Shown here: one piece after another, positions 55,701 through 64,000 of the stretch
Layout: each line of letters opens with the position of its first letter
How positions within the stretch are numbered: position 1 is the stretch's first letter
Source: Streptococcus ruminantium
Lineage (GTDB): Bacteria; Bacillota; Bacilli; Lactobacillales; Streptococcaceae
Length of the DNA stretch: 64,000 nt
NCBI RefSeq assembly: GCF_003609975.1
Contig: NZ_AP018400.1
Location: 632,501 to 696,500, forward strand
Reading direction: 5' to 3'
Made by a program: the position numbers and the translations under genes
The notes under the pieces: model-generated
What the model was told of the DNA's origin: nothing
The model's input: only the letters and a program-made list of their open reading frames with translations
The model's database searches: none

Positions 55701-57188
55701 TTAGTTTTTCTGATAAAACTTGTTGTGTTGATAAATAGGATCAAAAGTAAGGTTGATACCTAGTTTGCGAAGGACGCTTTTATCTTCGTCGGATAGGATA
55801 ACTGTCGAATGAGCTTCGCTACCGTTCAAATGTCCCAATTCTTTCATGGCTGTTGCAGCAAGTGAGCTATCTTGGGCGGTAATAGCAAGGGCATTGAGGA
55901 TTTCGCTGGCATTGAGACGGGTATTGTGTTTATCTAGGTGGTTGGTTTTTAGCTCTTGGATTGGACGGATATAGTTTGGCTCAATCAATAAAACAGCATC
56001 ATCGATTTGAGCAATCTGCTTGATGGCGTTCAAGAGAACGCTGGCAGTCGGTTTGAGTAGGTCGGATGTTTTACCTGTCACAATCTCTCCACTTGGTAAC
56101 TCAATAGCAAGAGCAGGGGCATTGGTTTCTTCAGCTTTTTGGCGTGCTGCAAGGGTGACTTTACGGTCCGCTGGGGTTACACCGACCTCGTTCATCAGCA
56201 ATTCAATCTTCTTGACAGCTTGCTCGCTGACACGTTCCGCCTTAAAATCGACCAAGGTTTGATAGTAGCGACGAATAATCTCTTGTTTAGAAGCTTCAAT
56301 GGCAGCCTCTTCGTTGATGATTGAATAGCCGACCATATTGACTCCCATATCAGTCGGTGAAGCGTATGGTGATTTCGTTAAGATACGCTCAAAGGTACGG
56401 TTGAGTACAGGAAATACTTCAATGTCTCGATTGTAGTTGACTGCTGTTTTTCCATAAGTCTGCAAATGGAATGGGTCAATCATATTCAAATCGTCAAGAT
56501 CGGCAGTAGCAGCCTCGTAGGCCAGGTTCACTGGATGATGAAGAGGTAAATTCCAGACAGGGAAGGTTTCAAACTTGGCATAACCAGATGTAATGCCATG
56601 AAGTTGATCGTGATATAGTTGAGAAATACAGGTTGCCAATTTACCAGAACCAGGACCTGGAGCTGTCACAACAACGAGATTGCGACTTGTTTCGATATAG
56701 TCATTTTTTCCCATACCTTCCGGCGAGATAATGTAGTCAATATCAGAGGGATAACCTTTTATTGGATAATGTAGATAGGATTTGATGCCATACTTTTCAA
56801 GCTGCTTGCGGAAAGCATCAGCAGCGGGTTGGTTACGGTATTGGGTAATGACAACAGAACCGACATAGATGTCAATATCGTTGAAGGTGTCAATCAGACG
56901 GAAGACTTCTTGGTCATAAGAAATTCCCAAATCACCGCGCGCTTTTGAATGTTCAATATTGCTGGCATTGATTGCGATGACAATTTCTACTTGATCTTTT
57001 AATTCCTGAAGGAGTTTGATTTTATTATCAGGTTCATAGCCTGGTAGGACGCGGGCGGCGTGGAAATCCTCTAGCATTTTTCCACCAAATTCCATGTAGA
57101 GTTTACCCTCAAATTGGGCGATACGCTCTAAAATATGGTCACGTTGTAAGTTCAAATATTTATTTGAATCAAATGCAATCTGTTTCAT
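55701..57188 (-). CDS. DUF1846 domain-containing protein
   Basis: This 495-residue protein matches the DUF1846 family (N-terminus [20 protein letters not shown]). It contains a P-loop-like [16 protein letters not shown] near residue 175 and the [15 protein letters not shown] segment. The family is widespread in Firmicutes, has known structures, but no confirmed enzymatic function to my knowledge. AGAGAGGATG precedes the ATG on the minus strand. It has a strong promoter and a short leader with a terminator, suggesting conditional expression. Confidence 0.9.
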   Translation of the reverse strand: MKQIAFDSNKYLNLQRDHILERIAQFEGKLYMEFGGKMLEDFHAARVLPGYEPDNKIKLLQELKDQVEIVIAINASNIEHSKARGDLGISYDQEVFRLIDTFNDIDIYVGSVVITQYRNQPAADAFRKQLEKYGIKSYLHYPIKGYPSDIDYIISPEGMGKNDYIETSRNLVVVTAPGPGSGKLATCISQLYHDQLHGITSGYAKFETFPVWNLPLHHPVNLAYEAATADLDDLNMIDPFHLQTYGKTAVNYNRDIEVFPVLNRTFERILTKSPYASPTDMGVNMVGYSIINEEAAIEASKQEIIRRYYQTLVDFKAERVSEQAVKKIELLMNEVGVTPADRKVTLAARQKAEETNAPALAIELPSGEIVTGKTSDLLKPTASVLLNAIKQIAQIDDAVLLIEPNYIRPIQELKTNHLDKHNTRLNASEILNALAITAQDSSLAATAMKELGHLNGSEAHSTVILSDEDKSVLRKLGINLTFDPIYQHNKFYQKN

Positions 57189-57241
57189 TGTGTTGCATCC
57201 TCTCTATGTATGTTTAGTTATATGGGTAATATTTTGCTCAG

Positions 57242-57339
57242 AAAAAACAAAAACGCCCCCTAGCTAATAGGGAGCTATGTCCGACCTCTTAAAAGAGGTG
57301 CCCGAACAATACTATATCAGAGTTAGACGAGCTTGTCAA
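57242..57339 (-). promoter_or_regulatory. Promoter and hairpin-terminator leader of the DUF1846 gene
   Basis: On the minus strand TTGACA (57334-57339) and TATAGT (57311-57316) are 17 bases apart. The transcript begins near 57304. It has a hairpin ACCTCTT-TT-AAGAGGT and then GCTCCCTA pairing with TAGGGGGC, followed by GTTTTTGTTTTTT, a typical intrinsic terminator, about 55 bases before the gene. GGGC at the start could compete with the terminator by pairing with GCTC. This looks like an attenuator, riboswitch or small RNA. I do not recognise the class. Confidence 0.65.
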
Positions 57340-57454
57340 GCGTTCCAACCTTTTTCACAGAATAGGGAATCTATAACTATTTTCAGAAACCCTATTTAAA
57401 AATTGATACATTTGTGTGAAAACTAGGCTAGGGTAGGAAGTGGAGAAGGAAATG

Positions 57455-57463
57455 TGTTATAAT
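57455..57463 (+). promoter_or_regulatory. rnc extended -10 promoter
   Basis: TGT-TATAAT lies about 70 bases before rnc. No leader motif is recognised. Confidence 0.6.
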
Positions 57464-57532
57464 ATTGAGATGGAATGCAAGTAAGACCTTCCATGGTAAA
57501 TATGACTTGAACTTGAGAGAAAGGAGCATATT

Positions 57533-58219
57533 ATGAACGATTTACATGCAAAATTACTGGAAGATTTTGGGATCAATTTTTCGGATCTGACCTTGTTAGA
57601 AACAGCTTTTACCCATACCTCTTATGCCAATGAGCATCGTCTTCTAAAAATTTCACATAATGAGCGCTTGGAATTTTTAGGAGACGCTGTTCTCCAGTTG
57701 ATGATTTCCAAGTACCTCTATCAGAAATATCCTGATCGTCCTGAAGGTGAGATGTCCAAATTGCGTTCGACATTTGTTAGAGAAGAGTCCTTGGCTGGCT
57801 TTGCTCGTGCTTGTGGCTTTGATGCCTTCATTCGTCTGGGAAAAGGTGAGGAAAAGTCTGGTGGTCGCAATCGGGATACGATTCTCGGTGATGCTTTCGA
57901 GGCATTTTTGGGAGCTTTGCTATTAGACAAGGGAGAAAAGGCCGTTGAACAGTTTCTTTATCAGGTCATGATTCCTCGTCTGGAAAAGGGGAATTTTGAG
58001 CGAGTGACAGACTATAAGACAGCCTTGCAAGAAATTCTTCAGGTCAATGGTGAAATTGCAATATCCTATCAGGTTATATCAGAGTCTGGGCCTGCACACG
58101 ATAAAATTTTTGAGGTGGAGGTGTCGGCGGATCAGCGTGTGATAGGACGTGGAAGTGGTCGGTCGAAAAAATTAGCGGAACAAGCTGCCGCCCAAAATGC
58201 TGTGGAGACTAGAGGATAG
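57533..58219 (+). CDS. rnc: Ribonuclease III
   Basis: This 228-residue enzyme cuts double-stranded RNA in rRNA and mRNA processing. The catalytic signature [10 protein letters not shown] is at residues 43-52, and a second acidic cluster [12 protein letters not shown] is near 122. A C-terminal double-stranded-RNA-binding domain spans about 155-226 and ends [21 protein letters not shown] precedes the ATG. It is the first gene of rnc-smc-HAD-HAD-ftsY. Confidence 0.97.
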   Translation: MNDLHAKLLEDFGINFSDLTLLETAFTHTSYANEHRLLKISHNERLEFLGDAVLQLMISKYLYQKYPDRPEGEMSKLRSTFVREESLAGFARACGFDAFIRLGKGEEKSGGRNRDTILGDAFEAFLGALLLDKGEKAVEQFLYQVMIPRLEKGNFERVTDYKTALQEILQVNGEIAISYQVISESGPAHDKIFEVEVSADQRVIGRGSGRSKKLAEQAAAQNAVETRG

Positions 58220-58221
58220 AT

Positions 58222-61200
58222 ATGTATCTTAAATCGATTGAAATGCAGGGCTTCAAGTCCTTTGCGGATAAGACAAAGGTTGTTTTTGATCGTGGGGTGA
58301 CTGCTGTGGTCGGTCCCAATGGGTCTGGCAAGTCCAATATTACAGAGAGTCTGCGTTGGGCTTTGGGGGAGTCTTCTGCCAAGAGTTTACGTGGTGGCAA
58401 GATGCCAGATGTTATCTTTGCCGGGACAGAGAATCGGAAACCACTCAATTATGCTTCTGTAGTGGTGACTTTGGATAATAGTACAGGGTTTATTGCTCAT
58501 AAGAACAAAGAAATAAGAGTTGAACGCCACATTTATCGGTCAGGTGATAGTGAGTACCTGATTGATGGTCAGAAGGTGCGACTGCGGGATATTCATGATC
58601 TTTTTATGGATACCGGCTTAGGTCGAGACTCCTTTTCTATCATTTCTCAGGGGCGTGTTGAGGCCATCTTCAATTCCAAACCGGAGGAACGCAGGGCTAT
58701 TTTTGAAGAAGCTGCGGGTGTTTTAAAGTACAAAAACCGTAAGAAAGAGACAGAAAGTAAGCTGGCTCAGGCTCAGGGAAACTTAGATCGTTTGGACGAC
58801 ATCATCTATGAATTGGACAATCAGGTCAAACCCTTGGAAAAGCAAGCTCAAACAGCTAAAAAGTTCTTGGAGTTGGATGGTCAACGCAAGGAACTCTATT
58901 TAGATGTCTTGGTCGCTCAGTTAAAATTGGGCAAGGAGACATTAACTGCCAAGGAAGCAGAATTAGAGGCAGTCAAGGTAGATTTGGCTACTTATTATGA
59001 ACAGCGGGCTGAGTTGGAACAGGACAATCAATCCTTAAAGGACAGGCGCCACCGTCTATCAGAACAGATGGAGAGAGAACAGGCTGTCTTGCTTGATTTG
59101 ACGAAGTTGATCAGCGATTTGGAACGAAAAATAGATGTCTATAAGCTGGAATCCAGTCAAAACGAGTCTAGTCGTCAAGAGGCTCAGGAACGCTTAGAAA
59201 CGATGCAGGTTAAGCGAGATGACTTGGAAGAGCAAGTTATCCAAAAACAGGAAACACTTGCTCAACTAGAGGCTACTCTGGCTACCTTGCAGGTGGATAT
59301 TGCTGCGGTGGATAAAGAGATTTCTTACTTTTCAGAAGATCCAGAACAGGTTCTAGACCATTTGCGAGAGCAGTATGTGACGTTGATGCAGGAAGAGGCT
59401 GAAGCGTCGAACCGTTTGACAAAAATTCAGCAAGATATTGCCAATCAAATCAGCTTGTCTGAGAGTAAATCAGAAGAGTTGGCGCGACTACAGACTGAAA
59501 AAGAGACTGCCCAGAAAGAATTGACAGAGAGTCAAGCTAGTGTGGAGCAGGCTGAAGCCAGTCTGCGTAGCTTGTTGGATGCTTATCAGGCTGGAAAAGA
59601 ACAGTTTGAGCAGGCTGAGAAAGTCTATCAACAAGAGCAAGGGCTTATGTTTGATTTGCTAGATCAGCTCAAGGGGAAACAGGCTCGGCAGTCAAGCTTG
59701 GAAGCTATTTTAAAAAATCATTCCAATTTTTATGCTGGAGTCAAGGCTGTTTTGCAAGCTGCCCCAAGTTTGGGTGGTATTGTTGGTGCGGTTAGTGAAC
59801 AACTGACTTTTGATACGCGTTATCGGACTGCTTTGGAAATTGCTTTGGGTGGTGCCAGTCAGCATGTGATTGTTCAGGATGAAGCGACCGCTAAACGGGC
59901 TATTGCTTTCTTGAAGGAGAAACGCCAAGGGCGAGCGACCTTCTTGCCACTGACGACTATCAAGCCACGGCAGTTGGCGGCTCAACAGTTAGCAGTCCTT
60001 GAAAGTTCGGTTGGTTTTCTGGGAATAGCCAGTGATTTGGTGACTTACCAAGCTGGTTTAGATAGTATTTTCCAAAACCTGCTAGGGACGATTGCAATTT
60101 TTGACACGATTGATCATGCAAATCAGGCTGCGCGTGCAACTAGGTTCCAAGTGCGAATGGTGACGATGGATGGGACTGAAATTCGTCCCGGTGGTTCCTT
60201 TGCTGGTGGTAGCAACCGTGGGAATAGCACGACCTTTATCAAGCCAGAATTAGAGGCGCTTTTGGGAGAAATAGCAGAGCTTTCTAGCCAGTTGCAAGAA
60301 CAAGAGAGTTTGGTAGCGACTAAGAAAGTGACCGTAGAGCAAGCTAGAGAGAGTCTGGATACTATCAAGGAAGAGGGAGAGCAAGCTCGTCTTGCTCAGC
60401 AGAGTGCAATCATTCGTCAGGAACAAGTGGAGAATCGTTTAGCTCAGTTAACAGCTCAGTACGATTTACAAATGGGACAAATTAGTCCCACAATCCTCAC
60501 AGAACTGGAAGGCCAAGCTGCCGAGGAAGCGACCCTTGTTCAATCTTTGCATGACAAAAAGGCTGAGCTAAATCAGCAAATCAGCCAAGTTCGAGATAAT
60601 CGTGATAGCATCCAAGAGAGTTTGCAGAACTTACAAGCTCAAAAGGGACGCTTGACACTTGAACAGACTGAGGTAGCCAGTCAGCTTCGCTTTGAGCAGG
60701 CAGATCTCCAACGCTTGAAGGTAGAAAAAGAAGCTGCTAATGAGGAAATATCTATCCTACAAGATAGAATTGACCAGAAATTAGAAGCTCTTGAGGATAC
60801 CAGCATAGAAGTTCTGGAAGAACAATTACTGGCAGCTACTGACAAGCAAACTCAGACCAACCAAATTCTTATTCGCTTAAAATTTGAACTAGAGGATATT
60901 GATGGACAGTTCGAAGATTTGGAAGGTAGATTGCAGCAGGCTCGGTCTAAAAATGATGACTTGATTCGCAAGCAGGCCAAGTTGGAATCGGACTGTGAGC
61001 AGGCAGGGGATAAATTAAGAAATTTGCTTGCGAACCTGACTGAGCATTTTAAGCTCAGTTTTGAAGCCGCCTGCCAGAAAGCTAAGGAAGTAGAAAATCT
61101 TCCTGCGGCCGAGCAAGCACTGAAAGATTTTGAAAGAGCTATTCGTACTCTTGGTCCGATCAATTTGGATGCAATCGAACAGTATGATGAAGTAAGCAAC

Positions 61201-61755
61201 CGCTTGAACTTTCTCAATGAACAGCGAGCAGATATTTTATCAGCCCGCGATTTGCTCCTTGATACCATTCATGAGATGGATGATGAGGTGAAAGAACGCT
61301 TTAAAGTAACCTTTGAAGCCATTCGCGAAAGCTTCAAGCAGACGTTCAGACAGATGTTTGGTGGCGGTTCTGCGGACTTGATATTAACAGAAAGCGATAT
61401 GCTGACAGCGGGTGTGGAGATTTCTGTTCAGCCTCCGGGAAAGAAAATCCAATCGCTCAATCTGATGTCTGGTGGTGAAAAAGCCTTGTCGGCTCTTGCT
61501 CTGCTATTTTCTATTATCCGTGTCAAGACCATTCCCTTTGTTATTCTTGATGAGGTGGAGGCTGCTTTGGATGAGGCGAATGTTAAGCGTTTTGGAGATT
61601 ATCTCAATCGTTTTGATAAGGAGAGTCAGTTCATCGTGGTGACTCACCGTAAGGGGACAATGGCAGCGGCGGATGCCATGTATGGAGTGACAATGCAGGA
61701 GTCAGGTGTTTCTAAGATTGTCTCAGTTAAACTGAAAGATGTGGAAAAATTATGA
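58222..61755 (+). CDS. smc: Chromosome partition protein SMC
   Basis: This 1177-residue ATPase organises and segregates the chromosome together with ScpA and ScpB. Walker A (GPNGSGKSN) is at residues 31-39. Two long coiled coils (about 170-500 and 670-1000) flank a hinge (about 510-650). The C-terminal head has the signature LMSGGEKALSALALLF and Walker B ILDEVEAALDE near 1107. It starts two bases after rnc and overlaps the next gene by four bases. Confidence 0.97.
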   Translation: MYLKSIEMQGFKSFADKTKVVFDRGVTAVVGPNGSGKSNITESLRWALGESSAKSLRGGKMPDVIFAGTENRKPLNYASVVVTLDNSTGFIAHKNKEIRVERHIYRSGDSEYLIDGQKVRLRDIHDLFMDTGLGRDSFSIISQGRVEAIFNSKPEERRAIFEEAAGVLKYKNRKKETESKLAQAQGNLDRLDDIIYELDNQVKPLEKQAQTAKKFLELDGQRKELYLDVLVAQLKLGKETLTAKEAELEAVKVDLATYYEQRAELEQDNQSLKDRRHRLSEQMEREQAVLLDLTKLISDLERKIDVYKLESSQNESSRQEAQERLETMQVKRDDLEEQVIQKQETLAQLEATLATLQVDIAAVDKEISYFSEDPEQVLDHLREQYVTLMQEEAEASNRLTKIQQDIANQISLSESKSEELARLQTEKETAQKELTESQASVEQAEASLRSLLDAYQAGKEQFEQAEKVYQQEQGLMFDLLDQLKGKQARQSSLEAILKNHSNFYAGVKAVLQAAPSLGGIVGAVSEQLTFDTRYRTALEIALGGASQHVIVQDEATAKRAIAFLKEKRQGRATFLPLTTIKPRQLAAQQLAVLESSVGFLGIASDLVTYQAGLDSIFQNLLGTIAIFDTIDHANQAARATRFQVRMVTMDGTEIRPGGSFAGGSNRGNSTTFIKPELEALLGEIAELSSQLQEQESLVATKKVTVEQARESLDTIKEEGEQARLAQQSAIIRQEQVENRLAQLTAQYDLQMGQISPTILTELEGQAAEEATLVQSLHDKKAELNQQISQVRDNRDSIQESLQNLQAQKGRLTLEQTEVASQLRFEQADLQRLKVEKEAANEEISILQDRIDQKLEALEDTSIEVLEEQLLAATDKQTQTNQILIRLKFELEDIDGQFEDLEGRLQQARSKNDDLIRKQAKLESDCEQAGDKLRNLLANLTEHFKLSFEAACQKAKEVENLPAAEQALKDFERAIRTLGPINLDAIEQYDEVSNRLNFLNEQRADILSARDLLLDTIHEMDDEVKERFKVTFEAIRESFKQTFRQMFGGGSADLILTESDMLTAGVEISVQPPGKKIQSLNLMSGGEKALSALALLFSIIRVKTIPFVILDEVEAALDEANVKRFGDYLNRFDKESQFIVVTHRKGTMAAADAMYGVTMQESGVSKIVSVKLKDVEKL

Positions 61756-62561
61756 TCAAAAAGCTTTATGCTAGTGATATGGATGGTACTTTTTTACGCG
61801 AAGACCACAGCTTTGATAAAGAGCGTTTTCGTCGATTGCTTGATCGTTTTAAAGAAAAAGGGTATTTGTTTGTAGCCGCTAGTGGACGGTCACTGCTAAG
61901 CCTTAAGATGGTCTTTGAGGATTTTGTGGATGAGATTGCTTTTGTGGCAGAAAATGGTTCAATTGTGGAATATCAAGGTCAGGTAATTTTTATGGATGAA
62001 TCTATTCCATCGGAAGTTTACCTTCCCTTGATTGCGGGTATAGATGCAGGCCCTTACGGAAGCAGTCGTTCCATGGTTTTATCGGGTCTCGAAAATTTTT
62101 ATTTATTAAAAAATGCAGAGCCACGTTTCTTGGAAGCAATGACGAGCTATTATGCCCATTTTCATCTGGTTGATTCGTTCAAAGAGGTTGAAGAAGATAT
62201 TATCAAAATCAATGCTAAATTTTCTCCTGAGGAAATGGATGCTGCAAGGCAGTGGTTGAACGATACGTTTGAAGGTGTGACAGCCATGACAACGGGATTT
62301 GATAATATTGATATTATCCTATCTGGTTCCAATAAGGCAGTCGGTCTTCAACACTTATGCAGGCATTTTGGGCTTAGTGGGCAGGAGGTTGTGGCCTTTG
62401 GTGATAACCAAAATGATTTAGATATGTTGGCATTTGCAGGTTATGCTATTGCGACAGAAAATGCTAGAGCCGATGTCAAGGCTCTGGCAGATCAGGTGAT
62501 CGGACACTGTAATGACGAAGCGGTATTGGCCTATTTAGAGGAGGAAGTAAATGGCAATTAA
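61752..62561 (+). CDS. Cof-type HAD-family hydrolase (first)
   Basis: This 269-residue protein has the haloacid dehalogenase motifs: DMDGTFLREDH near residue 9, VAASGRS near 42, and GDNQNDLDMLAFAGY near 218, with a Cof-type cap domain between. It likely dephosphorylates small metabolites, but the substrate is unknown. It overlaps smc by four bases and the next gene by 11, so it is operonic. Confidence 0.9.
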   Translation: MIKKLYASDMDGTFLREDHSFDKERFRRLLDRFKEKGYLFVAASGRSLLSLKMVFEDFVDEIAFVAENGSIVEYQGQVIFMDESIPSEVYLPLIAGIDAGPYGSSRSMVLSGLENFYLLKNAEPRFLEAMTSYYAHFHLVDSFKEVEEDIIKINAKFSPEEMDAARQWLNDTFEGVTAMTTGFDNIDIILSGSNKAVGLQHLCRHFGLSGQEVVAFGDNQNDLDMLAFAGYAIATENARADVKALADQVIGHCNDEAVLAYLEEEVNGN

Positions 62562-63363
62562 ATTGATTGCATTGGATTTAGACGGAACACTTCTGACATC
62601 GGATAAACGAATTTCGGAAGCTAACAAAGAAGCTATCGCCAGAGCACGCCAACAGGGAGTTTACGTTGTATTGACGACAGGACGTCCCTTGCAAGCGATA
62701 GGCACTTTTCTGGAAGAGTTGGACTTGCTCGGTGAAAATCAGTATTCTATCACTTTCAATGGTGGTTTAGTGCAAGAAAATACAGGTCGTATCCTAGATA
62801 AGACTGGTTTTAGCATTGAGGATGTGCGTGCCATCCGACAGGTGACAAATGACTTAGACCTGCCGCTGGATGTTCTTTATGGTGGGGATGTTTACTCTTT
62901 ACCGTCAGCACACTCTTCTCTCTATTTGACCTGCAATCCGCTGCTCAATAAGATTTTGATTACGGATGAGACCATGCCAGAGGACTTTGTTTACAACAAG
63001 GCCGTATCGGCAGTTGCCGCAGATTTTTTGGATGAACAGATTCCAAAAATCCCTGTAGAACTCTATGAGCGTTTCGAGATTTTTAAGTCACGGGATATTT
63101 TGCTTGAATGGAGTCCAAAAGGAGTCCATAAGGCAAATGGTCTAGCAAAATTGATAGGTCATCTAGGTATCAAACAGTCAGAAGTAATGGCCTGTGGCGA
63201 TGAGGGAAATGATCTTTCCATGATTGAATGGGCTGGTCTTGGTGTAGCGATGGCCAATGCAACAGATGAAATCAAGTCGGTTGCCAGAGTCGTTTTGCCA
63301 AAGAGCAATGATGAAGATGGGATTGCTTGGGCCATTAAAAAATATGTACTGAATGGGGACTAA
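62551..63363 (+). CDS. Cof-type HAD-family hydrolase (second)
   Basis: This 270-residue paralogue-like phosphatase has DLDGTLLTSDKR near residue 9, VLTTGRPLQAI near 39, and GDEGNDLSMIEWAG near 214. It is a Cof/YidA-type sugar-phosphate phosphatase by family. The start overlaps the preceding hydrolase; GAGGAGG is the ribosome binding site. It immediately precedes ftsY. Confidence 0.92.
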   Translation: MAIKLIALDLDGTLLTSDKRISEANKEAIARARQQGVYVVLTTGRPLQAIGTFLEELDLLGENQYSITFNGGLVQENTGRILDKTGFSIEDVRAIRQVTNDLDLPLDVLYGGDVYSLPSAHSSLYLTCNPLLNKILITDETMPEDFVYNKAVSAVAADFLDEQIPKIPVELYERFEIFKSRDILLEWSPKGVHKANGLAKLIGHLGIKQSEVMACGDEGNDLSMIEWAGLGVAMANATDEIKSVARVVLPKSNDEDGIAWAIKKYVLNGD

Positions 63364-63364
63364 T

Positions 63365-64000
63365 ATGGGATTATTTGATCGATTATTTGGACAGAAAGCG
63401 CAAAAGAAAAGTCAGGCAGAAGCAGTTGATGAGCTTGAAAAGAATCAGGCAGAAGAAGAGACGGGACAAAGTGAACCAGTTGAGCCTGAACAAGTAACAG
63501 AAGCTATTGAACAGCCTGTGGTGCCTGAATGGACAGTTGAGCAGGAGGAACGAAGACAGCGAACACTGGATATGATGAGCCAGTATTATGCTGCTAAGGA
63601 AGCTGCTGCCTCTCATGTCAAAGAAGCTCAGGAAGAAGGAGATGGCTCTGCTATCCAAACCAAACCAAAGACTGAGGCTGTTCAGCAATTAGTACAAACA
63701 GTTCAAGAAAGCGAACAAGATAAGTACCAACGAACTTTGAAAAAGACCCGTACAGGTTTTGGGGCTCGCCTCAATGCTTTCTTTGCTAATTTTCGTTCGG
63801 TTGACGAAGAATTTTTTGAAGAACTGGAAGAGATGTTGATTTTGTCAGACGTAGGTGTACAAGTCGCTTCTACACTGACAGAGGAGCTCCGCTATGAAGC
63901 CAAATTACAAAAGGCTAAGAAAGCTGAAGAGCTCCGTCACGTGATTATCGAAAAACTCGTCGATATTTATGAAAAAGATGGACAGTTCAGCGAACAGATC
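63365..64000 (+). CDS. ftsY: Signal recognition particle receptor FtsY, N-terminal part (cut by window edge)
   Basis: The first 212 residues are present. MGLFDRLFGQ is a typical start, followed by an acidic Glu/Gln-rich A domain. The N domain then begins with RTGFGARLNAFFANFRSVDEE and LEEMLILSDVGVQVA. The GTPase domain lies beyond the window. FtsY docks ribosome-SRP complexes at the membrane. It starts one base after the HAD gene's stop and closes the rnc-smc cluster. Confidence 0.93.
   Translation, partial: MGLFDRLFGQKAQKKSQAEAVDELEKNQAEEETGQSEPVEPEQVTEAIEQPVVPEWTVEQEERRQRTLDMMSQYYAAKEAAASHVKEAQEEGDGSAIQTKPKTEAVQQLVQTVQESEQDKYQRTLKKTRTGFGARLNAFFANFRSVDEEFFEELEEMLILSDVGVQVASTLTEELRYEAKLQKAKKAEELRHVIIEKLVDIYEKDGQFSEQI

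Overview
The window reads as chromosomal DNA of a low-GC Gram-positive coccus of the genus Streptococcus, most likely Streptococcus suis. This is inferred from gene content and order (serC-serA, coiA-pepF, prsA-alaS, nrdHEF beside ptsHI, rnc-smc-ftsY), from YSIRK/LPXTG surface proteins, and from a hyaluronan-utilisation locus next to a large subtilisin-like surface protease. No tRNA, rRNA, CRISPR array, insertion sequence or prophage was seen. Both window ends cut genes (serC on the left, ftsY on the right).

Layout. 1-3.2 kb: serine biosynthesis (serC, serA) with a GNAT acetyltransferase, a DNA-repair methyltransferase and an Spx/ArsC-like protein. 3.2-9.7 kb: cation efflux protein and exodeoxyribonuclease on the minus strand, an unrecognised membrane protein, an amino-acid permease and a CPBP membrane protease. 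9.9-12 kb: a DUF3885 gene followed by decayed gene remnants, and a DUF1361 membrane protein. 12-23.6 kb: metG, coiA, pepF, a frameshifted small gene, a DUF6630-like gene, an O-methyltransferase, the PrsA foldase lipoprotein, an alanine-type T-box leader, a LURP-one-like gene and alaS. 23.7-26.6 kb: a small Xre regulator with a DUF3169 membrane protein and two CPBP proteases.

26.8-41.4 kb is the most coherent accessory block: a collinear glycosaminoglycan (hyaluronan/chondroitin) utilisation locus. The surface lyase HylA cuts the polymer to unsaturated disaccharides. A mannose-family PTS (EIIA, EIIB, EIIC, EIID) imports them. The unsaturated glucuronyl hydrolase Ugl splits them. DhuI, DhuD, KdgK and KdgA convert the unsaturated uronate to pyruvate and glyceraldehyde-3-phosphate. 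A heparinase II/III-family protein and the LacI-type regulator RegR complete the set. Two promoters share an ACCGGTTTAC motif that I propose as the RegR operator, and cre-like sites sit near three promoters.

41.7-48.9 kb encodes two cell-wall-anchored proteins: a 1620-residue subtilisin-like protease (SspA/C5a-peptidase type) and a repeat-rich YSIRK/LPXTG protein. 49.3-53 kb is the class Ib ribonucleotide reductase operon nrdHEF, read leftwards from a promoter with two well-matched NrdR boxes. 53.5-55.6 kb is ptsHI. 55.7-57.2 kb is a DUF1846 gene, preceded by a short promoter-hairpin-terminator leader that I could not assign to a known RNA class. 57.5-64 kb is rnc-smc-HAD-HAD-ftsY.

The observations I would check first are the T-box separated from alaS by another gene and a terminator, the unassigned DUF1846 leader, the duplicated structured element ahead of alaS, and the RegR/cre wiring of the hyaluronan locus.
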